The notes under the pieces: generated by a model
Database searches by the model: none
Seen by the model: the letters and a program-made list of their open reading frames with translations, nothing else
What the model was told of the DNA's origin: nothing
Program-made: the position numbers and the translations under genes
From: Bordetella sp. FB-8
GTDB lineage: Bacteria > Pseudomonadota > Gammaproteobacteria > Burkholderiales > Burkholderiaceae_B
Assembly: GCF_000382185.1 (NCBI RefSeq)
Contig: NZ_KB907784.1
Span: 1,451,633-1,515,632, forward strand
DNA: 64,000 bases
Direction of reading: 5' to 3'
In this document: positions 20,740 through 28,922 of the stretch, one piece after another
Layout of the letters: the number at the start of each line of letters is the position of its first letter
How positions within the stretch are numbered: position 1 is the stretch's first letter

Positions 20740-20769
20740 AAAAAAAGCCAACCCGGGTAAGGGTCGGCT
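20740..20769 (-). terminator. Intrinsic terminator of leuA
   Basis: On the minus strand GCCGACCC pairs with GGGTTGGC (one G-T pair, short loop), followed by seven T residues. It lies 54 nt after the leuA stop. Confidence 0.85.
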
Positions 20770-20822
20770 TTCGGGGAGGCAGGCCCGCGTCGGAAGATCG
20801 TCCCGGGGGCTGCTGTGAGGCT

Positions 20823-22535
20823 TTACGCGATCGCTTCGTCCTGGGCGGTTTCGGCGATCATGCTGCGTGCCGCCGCGCGCCGGTTCACCGCGCTCAGCAC
20901 CGCGCGGAACGAGGCCGTGACGATGTCGCCGTCGATGCCCACACCGAAACCGGTCGGCGCGTCGCCTACGCGCGTTTCCACGTAACAGGCGGCGCGGGTA
21001 TCGGTGCCGGTGCCGATGGCGTGCTCGGTGTAGTCCATGATGCGGATGGGCTCGCCGACTGCGGCGACGAAGGCCGCCAGCGCGCCGTCGCCGCTGCCTT
21101 GCACCGTGCGGCGCTGGCCGTCGTATTCGAGTTCGGCGGTGACCGTGTAGTGCTTGCCTTCGCCGGCCGACGGATTGCTTTCGATGCGATGGCTGATCAG
21201 CGTCCAGGGCGAGGTCTGCGCCAGGTATTCGCTGTCGAAGATGCCGTATACGTCGCCCGAGGTCACTTCGCGGCCGGTCTCGTCGGTGACGCGCTGGATG
21301 GCGCGTGAGAATTCGATCTGCAGGCGGCGCGGCAGGACCAGGCCGTGCTCCTGTTCGAGCAGGTAGGACACGCCGCCCTTGCCCGATTGGCTGTTGACGC
21401 GGATGACCGCATCGTAGCTGCGGCCCAGATCGGCCGGGTCGATGGGCAGATAGGGCACTTCCCATACGGCGTCGGGCTTCTGCACCGCGAAGCCCTTCTT
21501 GATGGCGTCCTGGTGCGAGCCGGAGAAGGCCGTGAACACCAGGTCGCCCGCGTACGGATGGCGCGGATGCACGGGAATCTGGTTGCAGTACTCGGCGGTG
21601 CGGCGCACTTCGTCGATGTCGGAGAAATCCAGGCCGGGGTGGATGCCCTGGGTGTAGAGGTTGAGCGCCAGCGTCACCAGGTCGACGTTGCCGGTACGCT
21701 CGCCGCTGCCGAACAAACACCCCTCGATGCGGTCGGCGCCGGCCATCACGCCGAACTCGGCGGCCGCCACGGCGGTGCCGCGGTCATTGTGCGGGTGCAG
21801 GCTGACGATGATGCTGTCGCGGCGCGCCAGGTTCTTGCACATCCATTCGATCTGGTCGGCGTACAGATTGGGTTGCGTGGCTTCGATGGTGGCCGGCAGG
21901 TTGAGCACCAGCTTGCGCTCGGGCGTGGCACCCCAGGTCTCGGCCACGGCATTGGCCACTTCCAGCGCGAACTCGGGTTCGGTGGTGGAGAAGACTTCGG
22001 GGGAGTATTCATAGCGCCAGTCGGTACCCGGATGCTGGGCCATGTACTTCATGATCAGCTTGGTGCCGGTGACCGCCACGTTCCTCACTTCGTCTTTGTT
22101 CATGTTGAAGACGATCTTTCGGAAGGCAGGGGCGCAGGCGTTGTAGAGGTGGATCATGGCGCGCTTGGCGCCGGCGGCCGCTTCCACCGTGCGGCTGATC
22201 AGTTCTTCACGCGCTTGCGTGAGCACGATGATGGTGACGTCGTCGGGAATGCGCTTATCGTCGATGAGCTTGCGCACGAAGTCGAAGTCGGTCTGCGAGG
22301 CCGAGGGAAAGCCCACCTCGATCTCCTTGAATCCGATCTTGACCAGTTGGTCGAAAAAGCGCAGCTTGCGCTCGACGGTCATGGGCTCGATCAGGGCCTG
22401 GTTGCCGTCGCGCAGATCGGTGCTCATCCAGATGGGCGGGTGCGTGATGCGTTGGCTGGGCCAGGTGCGCTGGGCGTAGTCGTCCGCGAAGGGGCGAAAC
22501 GGGATGTATTTGGTGGCAGGGTTGGCAAGCATCAT
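20823..22535 (-). CDS. leuA: 2-Isopropylmalate synthase
   Basis: This enzyme condenses acetyl-CoA with 2-oxoisovalerate, the first committed step of leucine synthesis. The 570-residue protein is of the long (actinobacterial/pseudomonad) LeuA type: catalytic domain beginning [16 protein letters not shown], metal site in [30 protein letters not shown], and a C-terminal LeuA dimer/allosteric domain (about 430-560). The allosteric domain normally gives leucine feedback. [10 protein letters not shown] start; GAGG lies about 9 nt upstream. A probable leucine leader peptide lies 208 nt upstream. No other leu gene is adjacent. Confidence 0.95.
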   Translation of the reverse strand: MMLANPATKYIPFRPFADDYAQRTWPSQRITHPPIWMSTDLRDGNQALIEPMTVERKLRFFDQLVKIGFKEIEVGFPSASQTDFDFVRKLIDDKRIPDDVTIIVLTQAREELISRTVEAAAGAKRAMIHLYNACAPAFRKIVFNMNKDEVRNVAVTGTKLIMKYMAQHPGTDWRYEYSPEVFSTTEPEFALEVANAVAETWGATPERKLVLNLPATIEATQPNLYADQIEWMCKNLARRDSIIVSLHPHNDRGTAVAAAEFGVMAGADRIEGCLFGSGERTGNVDLVTLALNLYTQGIHPGLDFSDIDEVRRTAEYCNQIPVHPRHPYAGDLVFTAFSGSHQDAIKKGFAVQKPDAVWEVPYLPIDPADLGRSYDAVIRVNSQSGKGGVSYLLEQEHGLVLPRRLQIEFSRAIQRVTDETGREVTSGDVYGIFDSEYLAQTSPWTLISHRIESNPSAGEGKHYTVTAELEYDGQRRTVQGSGDGALAAFVAAVGEPIRIMDYTEHAIGTGTDTRAACYVETRVGDAPTGFGVGIDGDIVTASFRAVLSAVNRRAAARSMIAETAQDEAIA

Positions 22536-22743
22536 GTCGGGGTCCTCGGGTCTTGTGAATCCGTTGTACCGGCTGCTGGCCAGGGTGGCGGCCAGGGCAA
22601 CGTCCGCTAGGCGGCGGTGCCGGCATCAGTGCGCACGATGGTGCGGGCTGGATTCTGATTTTTTACAAGTAGGGGCAGGCTTGTGGCAAGCTGCGCCGCG
22701 GCAGGGATGAGCGCGGCCCGGGGGCTGCCGAACACCACGAACA

Positions 22744-22887
22744 CTAGGCTCGGCAACCGATCGCTAGGTGTAGGGATAGCGCTAGAGCGGCTGGGACAGC
22801 CAGGAGGAAAGAACGCGCTGCGACAGACCCGGCGCGGGCGTTGCCCCAAGCCGTGGTGTGTGCAAAAAAGGTGCGTTGCGCATTCAT
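22744..22887 (-). CDS. leuL: Probable leucine leader peptide upstream of leuA
   Basis: This small open frame of 47 codons has a run of leucine codons: CTC and CTG at codons 28-29, then CTA at 35, 37, 39 and 41. CTA is rare in this GC-rich genome. Clusters of rare Leu codons in a short peptide upstream of a leucine gene are the mark of ribosome-mediated attenuation. Downstream, 22725-22731 can pair either with 22750-22755 (end of the peptide) or with 22699-22704, and 22699-22704 can instead join the 22712-22717 GC stem. These are mutually exclusive folds. No T-run was found, so the output may be Rho- or translation-based. The weak AGAAAG site leaves the exact start open. Confidence 0.65.
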   Translation of the reverse strand: MNAQRTFFAHTTAWGNARAGSVAARSFLLAVPAALALSLHLAIGCRA

Positions 22888-22931
22888 CTTTCTAGTCTTT
22901 CATATTTTTCGCGGCAACGCAAATTTTTGCC

Positions 22932-22951
22932 TGGGGCGGCCCGGCCGCCCC
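22932..22951 (-). terminator. Hairpin after the membrane protein gene 22964-23617
   Basis: GGGGCGG (22933-22939) pairs with CCGCCCC (22945-22951) with a 5-nt loop. On the minus strand it is followed by AGGCAAAAATTT, a weak U-tract. It lies 13 nt beyond the stop of the membrane protein gene and before the leader peptide region. The rest of 22536-22963 holds the leuA leader. Confidence 0.5.
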
Positions 22952-22963
22952 GGAGCCGGCGGA

Positions 22964-23617
22964 TCAGCGCGTTCGGCTCAGTGTGGGCTCGGCCTGGCGC
23001 CGCGCCGCGCGCGGCGGCTCCTCGAGTCCGGCATCGCCGACGGCGCCCTGGTCGAGGATGGCGCTCTGCGCCCGAGTCAGGGCGATCTTGCCGATGCGGT
23101 TGCTGCGCAGCTCGCGGTGCGCGCGCTGCAGGTCGCCGACGGTGAAGGGTTCGCTGCGGTCTTGCCAGACCCAGCGCAGCACATCGGCCACCTCCTCGCA
23201 CAAATTGGGGCGCAGCTCGGCTAGTACGCGGCTGTTGACCGTGTAGAGTCGGCCGGAGGCCAGGCTGGAGAGTATCCAGGTCTTGAGCGAATAAAGAACG
23301 ATGAGCGTCCAGATGAGCGCAAGGATGCGCCACAGCCAGGGGTTGATGAATCCGTAGAGCAGGCTGACGGCCGACGGTCCCAGGATGTGCTGCCAGCTCA
23401 GTCCGACTCCCTGATCCAAGCTTTGGATCCAGGGCGAGGCGTCGTTCAATATCCACGATGCGACATAGATCCAGATGCCCGCGGCGATGACGATGCCCAC
23501 GGCCAGGATGGCCAGGCGCGTCAACGACAGCTTGAAAAGGGTCTGGCCGATGAGGCGGCGGTCCTGGCGTATACGGTCGGGAGTGGCTGGCATGTCTGGC
23601 GTGAGAAGGTTGGGCAT
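22964..23617 (-). CDS. Unrecognised inner-membrane protein divergent from rpoN
   Basis: This 217-residue protein was not assigned to a named family. It has a basic N-terminus (RIRQDRRLIGQTLFK), a first membrane helix about residues 36-58 (LAILAVGIVIAAGIWIYVASWIL), a periplasmic segment, and one or two further helices (FINPWLWRILALIWTLIVLYSL, about 105-130). A cytoplasmic C-terminal part holding DRSEPFTVGDLQRAHRELRSNRIGKI follows, then an Arg-rich end. An 8-residue shorter start at 23593 is possible. Only 39 nt separate it from rpoN on the other strand, so the two share a promoter region. A link to sigma-54 function is speculation. Confidence 0.6.
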   Translation of the reverse strand: MPNLLTPDMPATPDRIRQDRRLIGQTLFKLSLTRLAILAVGIVIAAGIWIYVASWILNDASPWIQSLDQGVGLSWQHILGPSAVSLLYGFINPWLWRILALIWTLIVLYSLKTWILSSLASGRLYTVNSRVLAELRPNLCEEVADVLRWVWQDRSEPFTVGDLQRAHRELRSNRIGKIALTRAQSAILDQGAVGDAGLEEPPRAARRQAEPTLSRTR

Positions 23618-23656
23618 CCGGGCGGCTGCGCCCGATTGACCTATATGATTGTACCT

Positions 23657-25093
23657 ATGAGCAATCGTCCCGCCCTGGAAATTCGTCAAGGCCAGCATTT
23701 GGCTTTGACGCCGCAACTGCAACAGTCCATTCGGCTGTTGCAGCTGTCGTCCGTCGAACTTGAAATGGAGATTTCCCAGGCGCTGATCGAAAACCCGCTG
23801 CTCGAACGCGACGACGATCCGACCCCGGCAGCCGAAGCGGCCGATCCGCAGCGCGAAGATTCGATGGAGCAGGCCGACGCCCCGGGCGAATCGGCCGAAT
23901 CGCGCTCCGATGAGATGCCCGGCTCGGGCGGAGTGTATTCCGATGACGACGACGGCATGCCGCAGGCCGCGCACACCGATACGCTGCGCGAACATCTGCT
24001 GGGCCAGCTTGCGTTGACGCGCGCCCTGGCGCGCGACCAGACCCTGGTGGGCATACTGATCGACGAACTCGACGACAACGGCTACCTGGGATCACCGCTG
24101 GAAGAGATACTGTCTTGGTTGCCGCCCGAGCTCGATGTCGATGCCGACGAATTGCGCGCCGCGCTGATGCTGCTGCAATCCTTCGATCCGCCTGGCATCG
24201 GTGCGCGCGACATGCCCGATTGCCTGCGGTTGCAACTGCGCGACCCCGATGTTTCGCGCCTGCCGGAGGCAGCCGATGCCCGGGTGCTGTCCTGCGCGCG
24301 GCAGCTATGCGCCCAGCACCTGCCGCTGCTGGCGGCGGGCAACCCGGCACGGCTGCGCGAAGTCCTGCAGTGCGATGCCGACACCTTGCGTTCGGCCTAT
24401 GCGCTGATCGTGCGGCTGGACCCGCGCCCCGGCCGCGCCTGGACCGTGCCGGCGGCCGACTACGCCGTGCCCGACGTGCTGGTGCGCAAGACCGGCCAGG
24501 GCTGGCGGGCCGTACTCAACAGCGCCGTGGTGCCGCGCCTGCACGTCAATGGAGTCTATGCCCAGATGCTGGGCAATCGGCGCGAAGGCGGCCATGCCGC
24601 TTTGCAGGCCCAGCTGCAGCAGGCGCGCTGGATGATACGCAATGTCGAGCAGCGCTTTGACACCATCCTGCGGGTGTCCCAGGCCATCGTGGCGCACCAG
24701 TCGGACTTCCTTACCCACGGCGCCGCGGCCATGCGTCCTTTAATACTCAAGGACATCGCCAGCGAGCTTGGTTTGCATGAGTCCACGATTTCACGCGCCA
24801 CAGTGCAGAAGTACATGCTCACGCCGTTCGGCACCATGGAACTCAAGCGCTTCTTTGGCACGGGAGTAGCGACCGACACCGGCGATGCCGCTTCGGCCAC
24901 GGCGGTGCAGGAGCACATCCGCAAGATGGTGGCCGAGGAAAACCGCGGCAAACCCCTGTCCGACAACCAGATCATGCAGTGTCTGTCCGAGCGCGGCATC
25001 GTGATCGCCCGCCGCACGGTGGCCAAGTACCGCGAGGCGCTGCGCATCGCGCCGGCGGCGTTGCGCAAGGCGCAGGCGCAGGTGATGCGTTAG
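23657..25093 (+). CDS. rpoN: RNA polymerase sigma-54 factor
   Basis: This 478-residue sigma-54 has all three regions. Region I is glutamine-rich (LALTPQLQQSIRLLQLSSVELE) and contacts enhancer-binding activators. A short acidic region II (about 45-100) and the core-binding region III follow. The HTH is LHESTISRATVQKYMLTPFG and the RpoN box ARRTVAKYRE is near the C-terminus, recognising -24 GG/-12 GC promoters. ATG 23657 matches family length; an in-frame ATG at 23645 adds four residues. No ribosome site is visible, and TATGAT (23644-23649) is placed as a -10 that would give a leaderless message. The usual lptB/hpf/ptsN neighbours are absent. Confidence 0.93.
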   Translation: MSNRPALEIRQGQHLALTPQLQQSIRLLQLSSVELEMEISQALIENPLLERDDDPTPAAEAADPQREDSMEQADAPGESAESRSDEMPGSGGVYSDDDDGMPQAAHTDTLREHLLGQLALTRALARDQTLVGILIDELDDNGYLGSPLEEILSWLPPELDVDADELRAALMLLQSFDPPGIGARDMPDCLRLQLRDPDVSRLPEAADARVLSCARQLCAQHLPLLAAGNPARLREVLQCDADTLRSAYALIVRLDPRPGRAWTVPAADYAVPDVLVRKTGQGWRAVLNSAVVPRLHVNGVYAQMLGNRREGGHAALQAQLQQARWMIRNVEQRFDTILRVSQAIVAHQSDFLTHGAAAMRPLILKDIASELGLHESTISRATVQKYMLTPFGTMELKRFFGTGVATDTGDAASATAVQEHIRKMVAEENRGKPLSDNQIMQCLSERGIVIARRTVAKYREALRIAPAALRKAQAQVMR

Positions 25094-25180
25094 AGGCCGG
25101 GCGCCCAGCCGGTTCCCTACTCTGGGTTGTCTTGGTGATATCCGTAACGGCGTAGTGGCTGCGGTACCGGATGATCCGCT

Positions 25181-25705
25181 CTAGATCCTGCGATACATAT
25201 AGGTGGTCGCGTGTCTGGCCTCGCCGTCCGGGTTCCATGCGTAATCGGGTATCACGCCCGCGACCTCGAAGCCGACGCTCGCATACAGCGGCTGCGCGGC
25301 GTCGCCGGTTCGCGTATCCAGGGTGATGAGCGTCTTGCCGAGTTCGCGCGCGCGATTGATGGCGTGATTCATGAGCGCCCGGCCGATGCCGAGCCTGCGC
25401 GCGCGCGGATGGACAATCATCTTCGCGATCTCGCAGCGATGAGGCTGATTGGCCGGCATACACGTAAGCAACTGCACCGTGCCGACAATGTCGCCATCGT
25501 GCTGCGCGCCCAAGAGGATTCTTCTTCCGGCAACGACCTCGGGGCGGACGCCTTCCAGCCAGAAGCGGGCCGCGTCGTCGAGAGAGAGCGGTGTCATGAA
25601 GCCTATGGCCGCGCCCAGGGCGACGCTGTCGGCAAGGATGCGGGAAAACGCTTGCACGCTTTGTTCGAGCGCGGGACCGTCGATTTCGATGATGTGCGGT
25701 GTCAT
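25181..25705 (-). CDS. GNAT-family N-acetyltransferase
   Basis: This 174-residue acetyltransferase of the Gcn5-related fold carries the acetyl-CoA pyrophosphate-binding motif A, IAKMIVHPRARRLGIGRALM (R/Q-x-x-G-x-G/A). It is followed by LGKTLITLDTRTGDAAQPLYASVGFEVAG, the beta-5/alpha-4 segment of GNATs that act on small molecules. The substrate is unknown. AAGGAACGG before the ATG at 25705 supports that start. It lies 13 nt after the XRE-cupin gene on the same strand, so the two form a small operon; such regulators often control a neighbouring modifying enzyme. Confidence 0.85.
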   Translation of the reverse strand: MTPHIIEIDGPALEQSVQAFSRILADSVALGAAIGFMTPLSLDDAARFWLEGVRPEVVAGRRILLGAQHDGDIVGTVQLLTCMPANQPHRCEIAKMIVHPRARRLGIGRALMNHAINRARELGKTLITLDTRTGDAAQPLYASVGFEVAGVIPDYAWNPDGEARHATTYMYRRI

Positions 25706-25718
25706 GCGGGGCCGTTCC

Positions 25719-26279
25719 TTATGCCATGGCAATGATGTATCGGGCGGGCTGGTGGCCAGTCTCGAAGCACGATGCGCCGCGCAGCCGGTACCGCAGGCAG
25801 TCGCCCGGGGCCAGCTCGTGCCGGACTCCGTCGACAGTGAGCACGAGCGCGCCGGACAACAGCACGAGATGGTGTTCATGGCCCGCGAAGGCCGGGCGCT
25901 CGTAGGCAATGCGCTGGCGGGGTTCGATCGCGCACTCGATCATTTCGAGCTGCAGCTGGCGGTTGGGGGGCGAGAGCGAGCGCCTCGAGTAGCCATGTTC
26001 GAGGTCCTGCCAGACACTCTGTTCGGCATGGCGCACCAGCGGCGGAAAGTCCGCCTCCAGCGGAGCCAGCAGTTGCGAGAGAGGCAGGACGAAGGCCGAT
26101 GCCAGGCGGCCCAGCGTTTCCGCCGTGGGGCTTACCTCGCCGTTTTCGATCCGCGACAGGGTGGCCCGGCTGACGCCGCTGCGGGCGGCCAGATCCTGCA
26201 GCGTAAGCCCGCGATCCGTGCGTAAGGTGCGTAGATGCTCGGCGAGGGAACGGTTCTGATTGATCTTGGGTTCATTCAT
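25719..26279 (-). CDS. XRE-family regulator with C-terminal cupin domain
   Basis: This 186-residue protein has an N-terminal Cro/C1 helix-turn-helix (LAEHLRTLRTDRGLTLQDLAARSGVSRATLSRIENGEVSP, about 12-52). A C-terminal cupin (about 110-180, with AFAGHEHHLVLLSGALVLTVDG and LAPGDCLRYRL) probably binds a small ligand. It fits the SutR/PuuR type of small-molecule-responsive repressors. The start 26279 is inside a repeat region of TATATGGGA boxes, so it probably represses itself, the GNAT gene and the divergent dehydrogenase gene. The box spacing leaves no room for a ribosome site, suggesting a leaderless transcript. Confidence 0.87.
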   Translation of the reverse strand: MNEPKINQNRSLAEHLRTLRTDRGLTLQDLAARSGVSRATLSRIENGEVSPTAETLGRLASAFVLPLSQLLAPLEADFPPLVRHAEQSVWQDLEHGYSRRSLSPPNRQLQLEMIECAIEPRQRIAYERPAFAGHEHHLVLLSGALVLTVDGVRHELAPGDCLRYRLRGASCFETGHQPARYIIAMA

Positions 26280-26307
26280 ATATGGGAATATATCCCGTAT
26301 ATGGGAA
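26276..26307. promoter_or_regulatory. Operator boxes before the XRE-cupin gene
   Basis: Two direct TATATGGGA copies flank one inverse copy (TATATCCC), giving a GGGA-N5-TCCC inverted repeat followed by a third half-site. The boxes overlap the start codon of the XRE-cupin gene on the minus strand and face the divergent dehydrogenase gene on the plus strand. This arrangement fits repression by the adjacent regulator. Confidence 0.6.
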
Positions 26308-26471
26308 AATTTGGGGCGGTTATTGGCCCCGGACCGTCTGCCCTTCGAGGCGTGCGCTGCGCCCGGGCCGGCTTTTGCCCGCATTGCATTGCACGTTTTC
26401 GATCATTCCCGTTCAAACCGAATTATCGTCTGGCAGATGAACGCATGGATACCTGCATCGGAGGTGGGAAT

Positions 26472-27593
26472 ATGGCCTGGACCGGACGCGAATTGCGATC
26501 CACGATCAACGAGGACGGCACGCTCGTCCTGTCGCTGGAACAAGTCGAATTGACAGAACCCGGCGACGACGAGGTCATTGTCCGCATCGAGGCGACGCCG
26601 CTCAATCCCAGCGATATCGGTCTGCTGCTGGGTCCGGCGGACCTGTCCCGCATCGTGTCCGATGCTCCCGGCGCACGCATCGCGTTTGCCGTGCCACCGA
26701 CGCGCCTGGCGGCGGTCGCCGGCCGGCTGGGCGTGTCGCTGCCCGTCGGCAACGAGGGCGCGGGCCTGGTCGTGGCGGCGGGAAGGAATGCGGCCGCTCT
26801 CGAAGGCAAGCGCGTCGGCATGTCCGGCGGCGCCATGTACGCCGACTACCGCAGGATCGGCATGCACGATGTGATGCTTCTGCCCCCGGGCGCCAATGCC
26901 GCGGACGGCGCCTCCATGTTCATCAACCCCTTGACCGCCCTCGGCTTTGTCGACACCGCCCGCCGGGAAGGCCACAAGGCCATCGTCCACGCGCCGGCCG
27001 CGTCCAATCTGGGCCAGATGCTGCAACGGATCTGCCTGGCCGATGGCATCGCGCTGGTCAATATCGTGCGTTCCGAGGAGCAGGCCGCCTTGCTGCGAGG
27101 CATCGGTGCGACTCACGTGCTCAACAGCAAGGACGAGGACTTCGCCGCCCGCCTGACCGACGCGGTTGCGCAGACAGGCGCCACCATCGCTTTCGACGCG
27201 ATCGGCGGCGGCAAGCTCGGCAGCGACATCCTGCTGGCCATGGAACGCGCCGCCGCCCGGCGGCCGGGCGCCTACAGTCGATATGGCACCGCCGTTTTCA
27301 AGCAGCTCTACATTTACGGCAGCCTCGACCCCGCGCCGATCTTGCTGGATCGCGCCCCGCTGGGCTATGCGTGGAGCGTGTCGGCGTGGCTGCTCTTTCA
27401 CTACCTGTCCAAGATAGGCCCCGATGCCGCGCAGCGCCTTCGCCAGCGCGTGGCCGACGAGCTGACCACGACCTTCGCCAGCCACTACACGCGCACCATC
27501 GGCCTGGCCGAAGTGCTGCGGCCCGAGGTGCTGCGCGCCGTCGAGCGCAAGGCGACCGGCGAGAAATTCCTGATCGATCCACGGCAGGGCTGA
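26472..27593 (+). CDS. Zinc-binding-dehydrogenase-family oxidoreductase (quinone reductase-like MDR)
   Basis: This 373-residue medium-chain dehydrogenase/reductase has a GroES-like N-terminal domain (EVIVRIEATPLNPSDIG, VGNEGAGLVVAAG) and a Rossmann domain (KAIVHAPAASNLGQMLQ, ATHVLNSKDEDF, IAFDAIGGG). Cysteines that bind catalytic zinc in alcohol dehydrogenases are not seen, so a zinc-free quinone or enal reductase is likelier. GAGGTGGGA lies directly before ATG 26472. It is divergent from the XRE-cupin regulator, with TATATGGGA boxes between them, so it is a likely target of that regulator. The substrate is unknown. Confidence 0.82.
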   Translation: MAWTGRELRSTINEDGTLVLSLEQVELTEPGDDEVIVRIEATPLNPSDIGLLLGPADLSRIVSDAPGARIAFAVPPTRLAAVAGRLGVSLPVGNEGAGLVVAAGRNAAALEGKRVGMSGGAMYADYRRIGMHDVMLLPPGANAADGASMFINPLTALGFVDTARREGHKAIVHAPAASNLGQMLQRICLADGIALVNIVRSEEQAALLRGIGATHVLNSKDEDFAARLTDAVAQTGATIAFDAIGGGKLGSDILLAMERAAARRPGAYSRYGTAVFKQLYIYGSLDPAPILLDRAPLGYAWSVSAWLLFHYLSKIGPDAAQRLRQRVADELTTTFASHYTRTIGLAEVLRPEVLRAVERKATGEKFLIDPRQG

Positions 27594-27738
27594 TGTGCCG
27601 CTGCCGCCAGCGGTCTCCTGTCTCCAAGGAGAGGCTTTGTGGCGCGGCATGGAAAGCGGCATGCCGGATCCGGCATTGCGTCCGAGCCCGGCCATGCCTC
27701 CTTGTCACGTTGCATTACATATTTTGGCCGCCTGCCCC

Positions 27739-27780
27739 TTGTCCGTGCAGTATACAAAGACGATAATAATTCGCATGTAT
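27739..27780 (+). promoter_or_regulatory. bfd promoter with overlapping Fur box
   Basis: TTGTCC (27739-27744) and GATAAT (27762-27767) are spaced by exactly 17 nt and form a good sigma-70 promoter. A Fur-box-like GATAATAATTCGCATGTAT (27762-27780) covers the -10 and the start codon. Transcription would start about at 27774, giving a leaderless bfd message. Fur repression of bfd under iron sufficiency is well known in other bacteria. Confidence 0.6.
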
Positions 27781-28050
27781 ATTTGCATCTGCAATGCCAT
27801 CACCGAGCGTCAGGTCCGCGCCTGCGTCGACGCGGGCGCCGTATCGCTGGATGACCTGCAGTTCGAATTGGGCGTCGCCTCGTGCTGCGGCCGTTGCGCC
27901 AGCACGGCCTGCGAATACCTGCCCGGCGGACGCGCCTCCAGTGTCTGCGAGGTGCGCGATGTCACACGGCCGGTGAAACCGGCCGAGGTCCTGGTCGAAC
28001 AGGGCCAGGCCGCCAACAGCTCGCCCATTCCTGTCGTCGCCGCAGCCTGA
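27775..28050 (+). CDS. bfd: Bacterioferritin-associated ferredoxin
   Basis: This 91-residue BFD-type [2Fe-2S] protein donates electrons to bacterioferritin to release stored iron. Cysteine ligands follow the family pattern: C-x-C in MYICICNAIT and C-x2-C in CCGRCASTAC, about 30 residues later. The C-terminal 35 residues are a Pro/Val/Ala-rich extension that typical 60-70-residue Bfd proteins lack. The ATG at 27775 matches the family start MYICICNA. Its partner bfr lies 6.3 kb downstream, in a separate transcript. The region 27594-27774 holds only its promoter. Confidence 0.9.
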   Translation: MYICICNAITERQVRACVDAGAVSLDDLQFELGVASCCGRCASTACEYLPGGRASSVCEVRDVTRPVKPAEVLVEQGQAANSSPIPVVAAA

Positions 28051-28142
28051 GGCCGGCGGCCATATTCTGCAGTCGCCCCTTTTCTGCGGGAGGCCCGGGC
28101 CCTGCCTGGCCGCGGCCGGTCGTGCAGGCACCGAGCGCCCGG

Positions 28143-28922
28143 TCATTGCCCCAGTTGATGAGACTTGCCCTTGCCCACATACGGAATGGCATGGTCTATG
28201 GTTTCCCAGATGAAGCGACCCGAGGGGCTTTGCTGTTCTTCGGCGACGTGGGAAACCAGGCCGGCCGCGCGCGAAATGACGGCGAAGCCCCGCATGAGAT
28301 CGGTGGGCACGCCCATGCCCCCCAGCAGGGCGGCGACGGCGCCGGTGGCGTTGATGGTGATGTGCTTGCCATAGGCCTGATCCACGGCCTGGGCCAGCAG
28401 GCGCAGGGCGCACACCGCGCTCTGGTCCAGTTCCGGTTCGGCTTCGGCCAGCGCCAGCAATTTCACAGCCCTTGGATCATCGGGCTTATGCAGGTGGTGG
28501 CCAAAGCCGGGCAAGGCCTCCCGGCTGCTGCGATGCTCGGCGGCGATGGCCTGGGCCTGGGCCTGCGGATCGCCGGCGCGGCGAATGCGGTCCAGCAGGC
28601 GCGAGCAGTTTTCCATGGTGCCGACAAAGCGGCTGCCCACGGACATCAGGCCGGCCGCGACCGCGCCTTGCAGGTTTTCCCGCGCGCTCATGTAGGTAAC
28701 GCGAGTGGCTATGGCGCTTGGTGTCAGGCCGTGCTCCATCAAGGTGATGAGCACGGCGTCGAGCATGCGCAGATCGACCGGCCGGGCTTCGCGGCCCATG
28801 ATCTGCGAAAACATCACTTCGGTGAAGGTCTTCTTGCCGATCAGGTCCTCGACCAGATCGGCGTCGCGATAAGACATGCCGGCGAGATGGTGCGCGCAGA
28901 GGCGGGTTACAGGTGTGTTCAT
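28143..28922 (-). CDS. Citrate synthase superfamily protein, citryl-CoA lyase-like
   Basis: This 259-residue protein corresponds to the catalytic part of citrate synthase. GFGHHLHKPDDPRA carries the active-site His, and HITINATGAVAALLGGMGVP and SHVAEEQ follow. It is much shorter than citrate synthase (about 430) and resembles citryl-CoA lyase-type proteins that cleave or form a citryl-like CoA ester. With the acyl-CoA synthetase whose stop overlaps its start (ATGA), it could activate and split a hydroxy-tricarboxylic or citramalate-like acid taken up via the Bug protein. The reaction direction and substrate are inferred, not shown. Confidence 0.8.
   Translation of the reverse strand: MNTPVTRLCAHHLAGMSYRDADLVEDLIGKKTFTEVMFSQIMGREARPVDLRMLDAVLITLMEHGLTPSAIATRVTYMSARENLQGAVAAGLMSVGSRFVGTMENCSRLLDRIRRAGDPQAQAQAIAAEHRSSREALPGFGHHLHKPDDPRAVKLLALAEAEPELDQSAVCALRLLAQAVDQAYGKHITINATGAVAALLGGMGVPTDLMRGFAVISRAAGLVSHVAEEQQSPSGRFIWETIDHAIPYVGKGKSHQLGQ

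Noticed and set aside
22607..22849. An 80-codon minus-strand frame (upstream of leuA) as a protein gene
   Set aside because: It has no ribosome site and no family pattern and overlaps the Leu-codon leader frame, which explains the region better.
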